A stretch of 64,000 nt of DNA from Epiperipatus broadwayi. Lineage: Eukaryota > Onychophora > Udeonychophora > Euonychophora > Peripatidae. The stretch's first letter is position 1, and every line of letters begins with the position of its first letter. Below the pieces are notes generated by a model. It saw only the letters and a program-made list of their open reading frames with translations, was not told where the DNA came from and did not search any database. The stretch lies in NCBI GenBank assembly GCA_028023455.1, contig JAQFVV010006340.1, positions 2,745,438 through 2,809,437 of the forward strand. Reading direction: 5' to 3'. The position numbers and the translations under genes are program-made. Below, piece after piece: positions 24,442 through 36,809 of this stretch.

Positions 24442-25180
24442 TAAAGATGTACCAGATGATTGGAAGAATGCAGTATTAATATTAATATTTAAAAAAGGTG
24501 ATAAAGAAGATATTAGAAATTACAGACCTATCAGTCTTTTATCAGTTTTATACAAAATTTTTACTAAGATAATTACAACTCGTCTACAGAAAACACTGGA
24601 TTTCCACCAACCAAGAGAACAAGCTGGATTTAAAAGTGGTTTTAGTACAGTAGATCATATCCAGGTATTGAGAGAAATTATAGAAAGGACAAATGAATAT
24701 GAGTTGCCATTATGCTTAGGATTTGTAGATTATGAAAAGGCATTTGATTCTATAAACATTTCTTCAGTGATTAAAGCATTGGATCATCAAGGTATAGATC
24801 CAGGATATTGTCATATTTTAAAGAATATTTATAAAAATGCAACAGCAACAATTAGATTACATAATGACAGTAGGAAAATCAACATTGAAAAGGATGTAAG
24901 ACAGGGTGACTCCATATCTCCAAAACTTTTTACAGCAGTGCTGCAAGAAGTATTTTGTGGATTAAAATGGGAAGCTAAAGGAGTGAAAGTAAATGGAGAT
25001 TATTTAAGTCATTTAGATTTTGCAGATGATGTAGTTGTTTTTGCAAATAATGCTTTAGAGCTACAGGAAATGTTGCAGGAGTTATCAGATGAAAGTAGGA
25101 AAGTAGGACTAAAGATAAATGTTAAAAAGACTAAAGTAATGTTTAATAGATTTTTCTCAAAATATGAAAATAAAGATTGA
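24415..25180 (+). pseudogene. LINE copy 1: reverse transcriptase catalytic core
   Basis: The open frame contains DWKNAVLILIFKKGDK, NYRPISLLSVLYKIFTK, EQAGFKSGFSTVDH, the motif A region FVDYEKAFDSI, RQGDSISPKLF (motif B) and the catalytic LDFADDVVVFA (motif C with FADD). Catalytic Asp residues are intact. A single-base change before 25164 sends the frame to a stop at 25180. Confidence 0.95.
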
Positions 25181-25784
25181 TTATGATGAGTTAGAAGAAG
25201 TTAACAGTTACAAATACCTTGGTCAGATTATTAATACAGATGGAAATATAATGGATGAAATTAATCATAGAATTAAACTTGGTTGGAGTGCTTTTGGTAG
25301 AAATAACTTGATACTAAAAGGAAATATGCCTATGTGTTTGAAAAGAAAGGTTTTTAATAAATGTGTTTTGCCAGTTCTTACTTATGGATCTGAGACTTGG
25401 ACACTTAATAGAAGAGCAATACAGAGACTTCAGACCACTCAAAGAAGTATGGAGAGATGCATGTTGGGAATAACAAGAAGGGATCGAAAATGCAATGTAT
25501 GGGTAAGAGAACAAACAGGTGTTACTGACCTCATTGAAAAAATTAAAAGACTGAAGTGGAGTTGGGCTGGACATATTGTTAGAAGAGATGATAACAGATG
25601 GACAATTGAAATTTTAAACTGGATTCCAAGAGATTGTAAAAGACCCAGAAAGAGACCACATGTGAGATGGGTGGATGAAATAAGAAAGTGTGCAGGGGTG
25701 ATGTGGAGAAGAGAAGCTAAAGATAGGAAAAGATGGATTGAACTTGGAGAGATCTTCATCCTGCAGTGGATTGATAATGGTTGA
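25164..25784 (+). pseudogene. LINE copy 1: RT thumb and C-terminal tail
   Basis: Starts IDYDELEEVNSYKYLGQ, followed by KRKVFNKCVLPVLTYGSETW, the long basic tail LKWSWAGHIVRRDDNRW, and a KDRKRWIELGE ending typical of RTE-group LINEs. The TGA stop lies in the TGATGATGATG tail, so coding runs into the terminal microsatellite. Confidence 0.9.
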
Positions 25785-25803
25785 TGATGATGATGATGTC
25801 TAT

Positions 25804-27650
<1,847 letters not shown>

Positions 27651-28230
27651 CTATATTGATATAGGCACATATAATTTTATCTAAAATTATATTATTAAAA
27701 TAATTGTTCATAAAAGAAAAACATAAAATTAAACGTTGAAGAGTTTATTGCAGTTTGTTTTAGAAAAGGATAAGAATCAAATAGTTTTCTAGCGTTAGTT
27801 TTGAAATAAAAAAGCTACAATTAATTAATCAGAAGGGGAGAGGGGTGTTTCGTTACAGAAATTAAACTAAGGGTTATAAAAGGAAGTAAAGAGTTTTTAT
27901 TAGTATTCGTAAAAATATAATTTAAAAAGTTAAAAAATACAAATCTCTTTTCATTCAAGTTTAATTAAAGAAAAAATAATGTTAAAACTAAATAGTAAAT
28001 TGTATTAAAAATATATGTGCATATATATGTGTGATTTGTAAATAAATAAAATGTATGCGAAATAAAAGAAGATTATCATTAAAAACATGGCAATGGCTAT
28101 TAATAAAATAAAACAACACGTTTTATTGCATGGCTATTACTAATTAAGCAATCTTCCAAAACACGTTTATCAAATGATTATCACTGGAATTTGACAACAG
28201 ATCTTTGCCAGAGATATTAGAAAGACAACA

Positions 28231-29165
28231 AGGTGCAGGTATAAATAGACTTTTTTTTATCGGACAGTGAATCAGTTCACAAAGTAATTGAGTAGTGCAG
28301 TTCAGAAATTAATTGAGCAGTTAACAAACAAAATGCAGTGTTGAGAAGATCTTGGGAATGCACGTTTATCTCCAGCCCAGATGTCCTAGAAAACAGCAGA
28401 TCTGCCCGTGAAATAATGTCAACGTAACAACTTAGAAAATCTCCGTCAATATCTAATTGTCTCCAATAGTAATAATCGTGAAAATCAGGAAACTCAGCAA
28501 GGAAACGTCCCAGCCGGCTGGTAAGCATTCATAATGGAAATATTCTCACCGAAAGCAGCCTCCAAAGAGAACAAAATTCTATGTCTATATTCAAAAGCCT
28601 AGGTAAAAACATTTGCTTATTTCGTTTATACTGTAATAGCCATTGCATTGCATTAATTCGTACGAATCTTTCAAGAGTCTAATTATATGAACTCTATATC
28701 ATACATAAATGAACTATTGATATGTGTGATTAAATTTCAAATGCTATGTAATCCTTTATTATTATTATGTGTGTACATGAGTTAATATGTGCGTGATCAT
28801 TATATCAATATTTATTAGTTAAATTAGAGTGTTCTGTTATTAAATCTATAGGAATACATAAACTATTTAGAAATGTTAATTTAAAATATGCGTGTGTTTT
28901 ATTAGAATTATAAAATGTTTAAATTTAGTAAATAAATGTTAGTTAATAAATTATCTTTAAAATTAAACTTTATTTGTCGGTCAATTCTTTTTATAAATTC
29001 CTTTTACAATTCTTTATCAAGTCTTTTAACCACTAATTATGTATAATCTATTAGTGATTACAAACAGCTGAGCTAGTCATGGATTTAGGCGTTGAGTTAG
29101 TGGCCACTGCTCAAAGTGTGTTGTCTATTATTTTAGTATTCTTTTAGAATAAGCAGCTGGCGCCC
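28231..29165 (+). other. Candidate LTR end with TATA box and primer-site-like sequence
   Basis: TATAAATAG at 28231 is followed 924 bp later by TGGCGCCCGTGG at 29158, whose first eight bases match retroelement Lys-type primer sites. The bases before it, AATAAGCAGC, would be the LTR end. The left edge, a paired LTR and any gag/pol are not seen. It may be a solo or broken LTR. Confidence 0.3.
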
Positions 29166-29379
29166 GTGGTAATACACAAACAAAAAAGTGCTTTGGACAT
29201 GATGTTGAACTCAACAGCCAAGAAGAAGCTATGTCCTGGAAATGTAATGTTAGTTATATACCTCATAGCTATCATTTGGGCATACATACTCTCCGAGTAT
29301 GTTCTTCTCTGCCTAAGAGACCGGTGTTACGAATTCACATATTCGAAAACGGTTCAATATATATATATATATATATTGT

Positions 29380-30020
29380 TGGCTACTCTAATAAATTTGT
29401 TAAAAGTATTTTATTTAATAGTAATATTTGTATGGATGTAAAGGATAATGAAAAATATGATTTTATTTCTTTGACATTTAAATTGTCTTCTTATAAAATT
29501 TTATGTAAAAATAGTAATTTGTTTAAAAATAAAAAAATTACTTAGAAAAGGAGTATTATTTTGAATAATTTATTAAATAATACCAAGGAAATTTCTGACA
29601 GAAAGACTATTTTTGGTATAGTGTATTTTATCCCTAATTTTTATAAGAAGGTTTATATAGGTCAGTTTAGTTTGAGCTTAAATGAAAGAGTAAAGGTACA
29701 TAAATGTAGGGTTAAAATAAATATCTTAATGCTGCTCTGGATGTTCATGAAAAAGATGCAGGCCACACTACTAATTTTGATGAAGCCAAGGTTGTCTTTT
29801 TTGAGAGAAATGAAATAAAAAGAAGAATTAAAGAATGTTTTTTTTATTCAAAATGTGTTATTCTGAAGCAATTAACTTATTTAAAAGTTCTTTAAATATT
29901 AAGGGTCGATAGAAAGTAAATGAAATTGTGAATAATGTTTAATATAAATATGGTGTTGTTTTATAGTTCTTTATACTTGAGAAGTCTGCTTGTAGCAGTG
30001 AAACTCTTAGTTGTGTTTTT
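29380..30020 (+). mobile_element. Penelope-like element 1: linker, GIY-YIG endonuclease and ribozyme-like end
   Basis: The frame at 29561-29818 reads GIVYFIPNFYKKVYIGQ, then LNERVKVHKCRVK, the start of a GIY-YIG endonuclease as found at the C-terminus of Penelope-like proteins. After a shift at about 29715 another frame gives the conserved tail around NFDEAKVVFFERNEIKRR (to about 29830). About 150 bp downstream (29976-30005) TTGAGAAGTCTGC...GCAGTGAAAC resembles the hammerhead core seen at PLE ends, with a perfect 4-bp stem II (CTGC/GCAG) but a degenerate first box. Inactive. Confidence 0.75.
29976..30005 (+). ncRNA. Degenerate hammerhead-like motif of a PLE
   Basis: CTTGAGAAG in place of CTGATGAG, stem II CTGC/GCAG around a 5-base loop, then TGAAAC in place of CGAAAC. 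Position downstream of the GIY-YIG region fits known PLE hammerheads. Not expected to cleave. Confidence 0.4.
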
Positions 30021-30124
30021 AATTTTATTATTGGCTAATCTGGTCGAGTTTTGGATTTGGGGTAATTTTAATTATTTATTGACTACTTTAGCTTTATGCT
30101 TGTAATGTATATATATATATTATA

Positions 30125-30715
30125 AAAAAAAGAGGATAGAATTGACAATTCCTCTTTTAATAGAGTAATTTTACCTTATATTAAAGGGGTCGCTGATAAA
30201 ATTAGTAGAAGATGATCTTCTTTAAATATAAAAACTAATTTTTCTACTGGCAAAAAAATTGGTGACTTTATATATAAACCTAAAGACAAAATATTTTTGG
30301 AATACCAAGGAGTTTATAAAATTCCTTGTTTGCAGTGCTCAAGAATCTATGTGGGTCAAACTAATAGATAAATAAATATCAGAATTAAGATCATAGAAAT
30401 GCTTTTAATCAAAAAATTAACATCAGTTTTTACTTCCCATTTTTTAGAAATTGGTCACAAACCTGATTTTGACAATACAAAAATACTTGCTAATTTGGAC
30501 AAATATGATTGAAAAACCATGAGAGAGTCAATTGAAATATTAAAGAGACCTACTGGTTTAAATAGAGCTGACAAAGCACAATGTATTCCAGCTTTGTGGA
30601 AATCTCTCATTTTGTCAAATATTAACTTAAAATTAATAGATGAAAAAACAGAGGGAATTAAACATTTTGATAAGTCTCATATTGTGAATGCTGAACTACT
30701 TCAATTTTAATCTCA
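30125..30715 (+). mobile_element. Penelope-like element 2: RT end and GIY-YIG fragment
   Basis: Translates, with stops, to LPYIKGVADKISR, KTNFSTGKKIGDFIYKPKDK, YQGVYKIPCLQCSRIYVGQT and, after several breaks, a tail with RESIEILKRPTGLNRAD (30519-30580). This is the usual PLE order: end of RT, linker, Cys-x2-Cys plus GIY-YIG nuclease, C-terminal helix. It follows PLE 1 in the same orientation, so it is either a tandem insertion or a second member. Confidence 0.75.
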
Positions 30716-30889
30716 TTTCTTATCTCCCACTGAGGCACTGAGTCACATTATTGTTTGTGATCTAATGATTTTTCTTTAAAAAGTTAATCTTGGTAATGGT
30801 GGTTGCTAGTCCAAAATATCAGATTGTAATGCAAAATAATACATGGTTTATTTCCAAAAAGAATAATTTATCTACATTATACAACTGTT

Positions 30890-31011
30890 AAAACATTATA
30901 TATATATATATATATATAAGGACATATTTTGCAGGTGCATCAGTGTTTTTTAACATGAATGAACCCACAAAATATGTCTTTTATATATGCAACCCATAAA
31001 AATCTTCATAT

Positions 31012-31059
<48 letters not shown>

Positions 31060-31660
31060 CCACTAGAATAAAACTACAAAATTTTAAAAAATGCCTATAT
31101 AAAATTGAAGATTAATATCCTTTGCTATTGCCAGCTTCGGCTCATTCCACCATCTTAAATATATATATGTGTGAGTGTGTATGCGTGTGTTGAAATGAAG
31201 ACTTTCACAGGTTGCATATATAAAAGACATATTTTGTGGGTTCATCCTTGTTAAAAAATTTTAAATATTGACATTTCGACATGGTCACACTAGTCATCCA
31301 CTGGCTGTTAAAAGGTAGAAAGATGGTTGTAGAGGCACTACAATCACTGATTGGAATAAACATTAAAGTTCAACCAATAGCAAAAATGTTAAATTTTTTT
31401 AAAAAATCTTTCCAAATAGGAGGAAGTTGCATGTATCTTTTTGCTTATTGATACAATCTGGTTTTTTAAGTATCTCAATGACTTCTCTAATTTTGCACTG
31501 GTAGAGATTATCACATCTGGATATGATCCTGTTTTTTTCTTAAAAAATTTAACATTTTTGCTATTGATGAAACTTTAATGTTTATTCAAATGAGTGATTT
31601 TAGCGCCTCTACAACCGTCTTTCTATCTTTTAACACCAAGTGGATGACTTGTACCCACAA
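30890..31660. repeat. Nested inverted repeats, probable PLE terminal debris
   Basis: Two inverted pairs are visible. One is 30950-31000 against 31200-31260 (ACAAAATATGTCTTTTATAT and complement). The other is 31286-31405 against 31535-31645 (TTGTAGAGGC, ATAAACATTAAAGTT, GCAAAAATGTTAAATTTTTT and complements). A TA run lies at 31014-31054. On the minus strand near 31258-31290, GGATGACTAG...CATGTCGAAATGTC has the order of a hammerhead core. PLEs often carry inverted terminal copies. Confidence 0.5.
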
Positions 31661-32815
31661 AATATGCTATATATATATATATATATATTAATTTAACTGC
31701 ATTTCCTGTGAGATAGACATTAATGTTAAATAAAGTAGTATGGATAAAAAGTGACCTTTTTACCCATAAACAACAAAGTTGTTATTCATATTCAAATTCA
31801 GACTTATGTAAACAAGAAACCTAAACTCTATTAGCTAAGACCTTAATGTCTAATAAACAAGCATATTTTTCATTACAGATACTAAGCATGGCTTCTAAAC
31901 ATAGCTACATAAGAAATAAAACCACTTTTATTCACTAGGATTTTTTTATATTTGAATATCAGTTAGTGATATGTTCTGGTTTTATTTTTTACATAATTAC
32001 ATTTAGGAGTTTTCAAAGTTTAAAAATGATATTTATATTAAACTTGCTTTATATAGATAATTTAAAATATGGTCCTTTGCTATTAAGATATCATCTCAAC
32101 TTATTTTTTACACTTTTTGTTTACTAAGTCTTAATTTCAATATAAATAAAACTTTGAGATTCATAGGTAAGAGGTTACCCTTTTACTTAAGGTGCTTTTT
32201 CAGATTTCAACTTTCTTTTTCAGATAGCCAGCTGAAATAACATGATGGTAGGTGACAATGATTTTTCTATATGTGAATTTAAGTGATCTATGTGCAAATT
32301 GCTCTATTTCAATAACCAATAAAGTAAGTCATATTGCATGATTTTGCTTTTTAAGTTTTTATTTTTAAGCTCCCTGTATTGCATTATTGTTTCATTTCAT
32401 ATGTAATATTTTATTATTTTCATGTTTTTGAAATATGATTCTACATTTTTAGAAAATTTGAATGTGAAAGAAAAGATTGGATTATAACAATATACAACGT
32501 AAATTAATGTTTTTATAAATTAAAATTCAAATAGGTATTTTGACAAATAATATTTTCCATAATTTTCCATGTTGGTATTAAATTGTTTTTCAACTAATTC
32601 CCATTATTAAAATCTAGTACACTAAATACTGGATAAAAATCAAGTTTGCAAATATTGTAAGTTAGTGTTTACCAAATATTTTATAAGCATAGAAAGTATA
32701 GTCAACTATTTAATTTTTATGTTCATATATACATATATTTATTGTGCACTTATGTTGTGAATAATAAAATAGTTAATTTGTAATTTATAAAGTATATTAA
32801 ATTAACAACAAATAC
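31661..32815. other. Intronic AT-rich sequence without recognised features
   Basis: No gene or repeat signature. It directly precedes exon A's donor on the minus strand. Confidence 0.5.
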
Positions 32816-33154
32816 CTAATTCCAGCTTGAATTTGAAACTTGTAATAATGGTTTGGTCTTCCGTTCCAACTGAATAAGCAAAAGTTTTTCCAACCATGTT
32901 ATTTTCCAAACTACTGAAACATAATTGTAAAGGATAATCCTTATTAACAGTTATAATGTTTTTATAATCATTATCATAGAAGTTAAGTGTATGATTATTT
33001 CGATTGTAGATGAATATATTGGAGTTGCGATCCAAGCGTAACAGGCGGATACTTTCTGGCAATGTTGTTGCATGCTTTGTGTTTATAGTGACACAAAATG
33101 GTTCATTTAATATTAGTGCTGGTCTGTCAAACTTTAAATCAACAATATTCCAAT
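32816..33154 (-). CDS. Exon A, extracellular-type domain of the sushi gene
   Basis: Minus strand: acceptor ATATATTAG before ATTGGAA and donor GAATTAG|GTATTTG. The exon is 339 nt (113 codons), phase 1 at both ends, so it joins exon B in frame (G + GC gives Gly). The frame reads DWNIVDLKFDRPALI, EPFCVTINTKHATTLPESIR, RLDRNSNIFIYNRNNHTL and QLCFSSLENNMVGKTFAYSV. It has two Cys and alternating hydrophobic residues suggesting a beta-sandwich, plus one NHT glycosylation site. I do not recognise the domain. Shared strand, phase and coding quality link it to the sushi exons 20.6 kb away; no exon was found between. It could belong to a separate gene. Confidence 0.75.
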
Positions 33155-34860
33155 CTAATATATAATAATAAAATATCAAAATATTTGTAAATAAATTAAT
33201 TATTGTTAAAATTAAAGCGATTAATTAATTATTTAAAAATACTCTAGTTGAAACTCTTTCAAAATTTTATGGTAATCATCTTATTAAAACAATAAATATT
33301 AAGAGATAATGAGAAAGAAATATTACTACATAATATATTACATCATTTTGGATATTTTTTAGTAAATTAAACTTTTTAAAAATAGTACTATTCATTAATA
33401 ATTTTAATTAGTCTTCATTAAACTTGGGATTATATATTTAATAAATAATATTTATGTAGTGAAATTTCTCCTATTGCATTCCCACCAAGGTAGGTACTAG
33501 TTTATATTTGTTTTTAACATTTTTGTGAAGGGTGTAATCATAAACATATGAGCAAAGGCATGTGAAAAAGTTGTATCATTTCCGAGCCTCATTTATAGCC
33601 AATCACAAAAACATCATAAATAGAAGAGAAAAAAAAACAACATTCAGTTATTACTTAGATGAAATAATTCAATAAATTGATTTACACGTGTCACATATAA
33701 AACAGCCATAATATGAAACTAGAGATCTATAAATGTGCATTTAGTTAAATAAAAGAAGCAAAGAATAAAACCCACCTTATAATGAATAGGGATACACTTG
33801 GCAAAACAATTATATATATATATATATATTGTAATCGGTTGAGTTACATGGCACCCAGCAACATAGTAGTGCATGCACACATGCATGCACATACACACAA
33901 ACACACATGGAATAAAGAAGAAGTAGAAATAAACACAGCCCAAAAAATTTGTAGATATTTTTTTTACATTATCCTGGAATATTAAATAATTATGAATTTA
34001 AAATAGAATTTCATTATAAATTAAACACTTAAATAGGTCTAATAAATATTATTTCTAATTCTGATTTTGAAATTTAAAAATAAGCATGTTTCCTGATAAT
34101 TATAAAAATGTCTATTATCTATTTTTGAAATCTTTTAATTAAATGGTAAATTTCTCTAAGGAAAAACATATATATCACACTTTGATAAAAATTTCAAAGT
34201 TGCTTTCAAAAGAATTAAAATTCCTTTTAATCAAGATAAAAAAAACATCGTTTTTAAATTTAGTGTTTTTATTACCTCACTAAGATTATAAAAGACTGGA
34301 TAGAAAGAGATTAGTTCAGTCTGGATAGTAGTTTTTGAAAAGAGAGTTGACCGTTATAGTTTGGCTAATACTTTTGTAAAAGTTAGCTACAGGTTTTTGA
34401 TAACTGTAGCAGAGAATGGCAACAGTGAAGCTAGATGCAGAGATGGCTAGTAGAATTTTATGGAGAAATGTCATGAAGATGTAAGAATTCCAGGAGCATA
34501 AGTTTACTAATTTACTATGCTGAAGTTTTGATTCACCAGAAGCCAGTGTCACCTCAAATGGATCAATTAGCCTGTTAAATGTATTCTAGAAGACAGTTAG
34601 CTGGTCTGAAGCTCTTCTATCCCAAGACAGAATACAGGGTGCCAACAATACTGAATTATTCTTTTTCTGATGTGACTGTAAACCAATCTCAAACAGATCA
34701 GAAAGCTCACAAAGAGAATTTCTTGTCTGGAAGAACTAATGTATCTATATGCAGAGAAGCACAAAGAAACATATATACAAAAATGAATTGTTTTTAAATA
34801 ATTATTTTAAACAATTTTTATATTTAATTTAAAGACATTATAATTAGCTAAATGTAGTCT
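33155..34860. other. No supported gene
   Basis: Upstream side of exon A. The stretch 34310-34800 is less AT-rich than its surroundings. It contains a minus-strand frame with a hydrophobic start (MTFLHKILLAISASSFTVAI, 34470-34411) that looks like a signal peptide, but no splice donor keeps it open, so it is not called. A TA tract with ATTGTAATCGG lies at 33811-33840. Confidence 0.4.
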
Positions 34861-35335
34861 GTGATATATATATTGTACTGAGATATATCAGGAAGGAGTG
34901 TGCTTTCTTCGGAGGTACACATAATTTCAAAAATAATATAAATTGATAAACGATTTGTGTAAATATTAATAAACATAAAAGATCTCGTAGGGTAAAATAA
35001 GAATAAAGATTTTTTTTTTCTCATAGACAGGTTATCGTTAAAAGCATAAAATAAATAGTTTTATAATATATAATTTTGAATCGTATTTAAATAAAACCTA
35101 AAGAATTAAAAATTGATTTAACTAAATTTGATTTAATTAGAATTTGATTTAACTAAATTGAAATTCGATTTAAGATTGCTTTAAGAAAAAAAAAAAAAAG
35201 GAAAAAAGCAAGGTGGAATTTGTTTTGACTTATAATCATAATAAAAAAGAAAAAATATATGTAATTAAAGGAATGTAGTGAACAATGGGAGCTAATGACA
35301 AACATAAGAAATTTCCATTAAATGGCTAATTAGTG

Positions 35336-35425
35336 AAAATAACTTTAACAAAGAAATTGAAAATAACTTTAACAAAGAAATTGAAAATAACTTTAACAAA
35401 GAAATTGAAATAACTATAACAAAGA
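35336..35425. repeat. 24-bp tandem repeat
   Basis: About three and a half copies of AAAATAACTTTAACAAAG(AAATTG), decaying to the right. Lies inside the candidate LTR ending at about 36534. Confidence 0.8.
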
Positions 35426-35579
35426 AAGTGAAATAAAGAAAGTGAAATAACTCTAGCAGAGAATACAAAGAAATTAAATGACCAATGCAAACACCAGAAA
35501 GTCAGCACGGACCATAACTGAAACACCAGAGGATTAGTTACGTATTGTAGATTGAATCCGCAAGATAAGGACCGTAAAA

Positions 35580-36552
35580 TATAAAAAGGGCGAATTTTCT
35601 ATTCATTCAAGCTTAATCATCTTTCTTATCATTCTTATTCATTCATTAATTATATTATTTTCATAGATAGAGAGTATACGTCTAAAGTAAAATGCTGCAT
35701 TGTTAAACCCATCGTGTGAACAACCAGCCGAATCCTTCCATGCAATACCAACAGCAGACAGTTCAAATTTCGATCATGGTCGTGTAAAACAAGAAGGAGA
35801 CGGAGTGTCCACGTGGAGCCCACAGGATCCCAATGACATCGGGAAAAGGATTGCAAAGAGTTAGCGCTAACTGACCGAATGAAATACTATCAGAAGCAAC
35901 GCTCGGAACCGTGCATAAGGGAGAAAGCTAGGTAATGTTTATTTCAATTTCTAATTCACTAATAAAAGCCGTAATAATAAACTCTGAACTTTATGTTACG
36001 AACAATAACTACTAAGTGTCTTTAGCTCCATTACCCAGAGATTTTAGTGTGATTTCAAATATAAGTGTATGAGTATAATTACTTTCAAAATGTATTTATA
36101 ATATGAGATTTTAGTGTGATTTCAAATATAAGTGTATGAGTATAATTACTTTCAAAATGTATTTATAATATGAGATTTTAGTGTGATTTCAAATATAGTG
36201 TATGCGTATAATTATTTCAAAGTGTATTTATAATATGAGATTTTATTGTATTAAATATTATCTAAACTTGAACGAAAGTGTAGTTAATTATATTATAAGA
36301 CCAAACGAAGTGTAATAGCGTAAATAGAGATTTCATGGGTTAGTAATTACTTAAATTAGATTTAAATTAAATAATTAAATAAAAGAAAAAGAGAAAGCGA
36401 GAAAATTAGCGCAGAGAAAGATTCTAAAATTGATTTTTAAGTAGGCGGAGTATATTTTATTGATTATTGTAGCTGAGATAGCGGGAGCGGGTACTAGATC
36501 ATATTGGTCAAGCAGACTTGTCGACAATGTCGGCTGGCGCCCATAGGATTTT
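35580..36552 (+). other. Candidate LTR with TATA box and primer-site-like end
   Basis: TATAAAAAGGGCG at 35580 and TGGCGCCCATAGG at 36535 are about 955 bp apart, the same layout as the candidate at 28231-29165. GTAAAAAAAGGGAGGTAGG at about 36787-36805 could be a polypurine tract of a very small internal region. No paired LTR is recognisable, and no coding sequence. It may be a solo or decayed LTR. Confidence 0.3.
36039..36240. repeat. 66-bp tandem repeat, three copies
   Basis: Units start at about 36039, 36105 and 36171 (GAGATTTTAGTGTGATTTCA), nearly identical, with a partial fourth at 36237. Recent local duplication. Confidence 0.9.
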
Positions 36553-36809
36553 TTCCTTTAAATAAATAAAAGTTTGATTGGCTAATATGTAATCTAGTAA
36601 ACGAGTATAAATGTTATTGGCAAATGTTTTCCAATGATGTTGATTACTCTACCCGATGTACTGACAGCCCTGTGATAGGATTTTGTGTAAGAGGGAGGTA
36701 CAAAATTCTGATCGAGTCGTTATTATAAAATTAAAACATTGTTATTGATTATATAATTGATGATTTTATAAAATTTACGAACGACGGTAAAAAAAGGGAG
36801 GTAGGTATA

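Larger units (their letters stand above)
22958..25795 (+). mobile_element. RTE-like LINE, copy 1, 5'-truncated
   Basis: Encodes an apurinic-type endonuclease, a linker and a reverse transcriptase, and ends in (TGATGA)n. The 5' UTR present in copies 2 and 3 is missing and homology starts at about 22958. Flanking ATGTCTAT at 22950-22957 and 25796-25803 is a likely target duplication of 7-8 bp, partly overlapping the ATG tail. Three one-base shifts break the single long reading frame, so it is inactive but recent, because most residues still agree with copy 2. Confidence 0.9.

Noticed and set aside
28277-28528. 83-codon minus-strand frame
   Set aside because: Lies antisense in a candidate LTR just after a TATA box. 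No domain recognised and no support for translation.
34316-34552. Minus-strand frame with a signal-peptide-like start
   Set aside because: It stops before any good splice donor, so it cannot join exon A. No family resemblance. It could be a non-coding patch with a hydrophobic frame.
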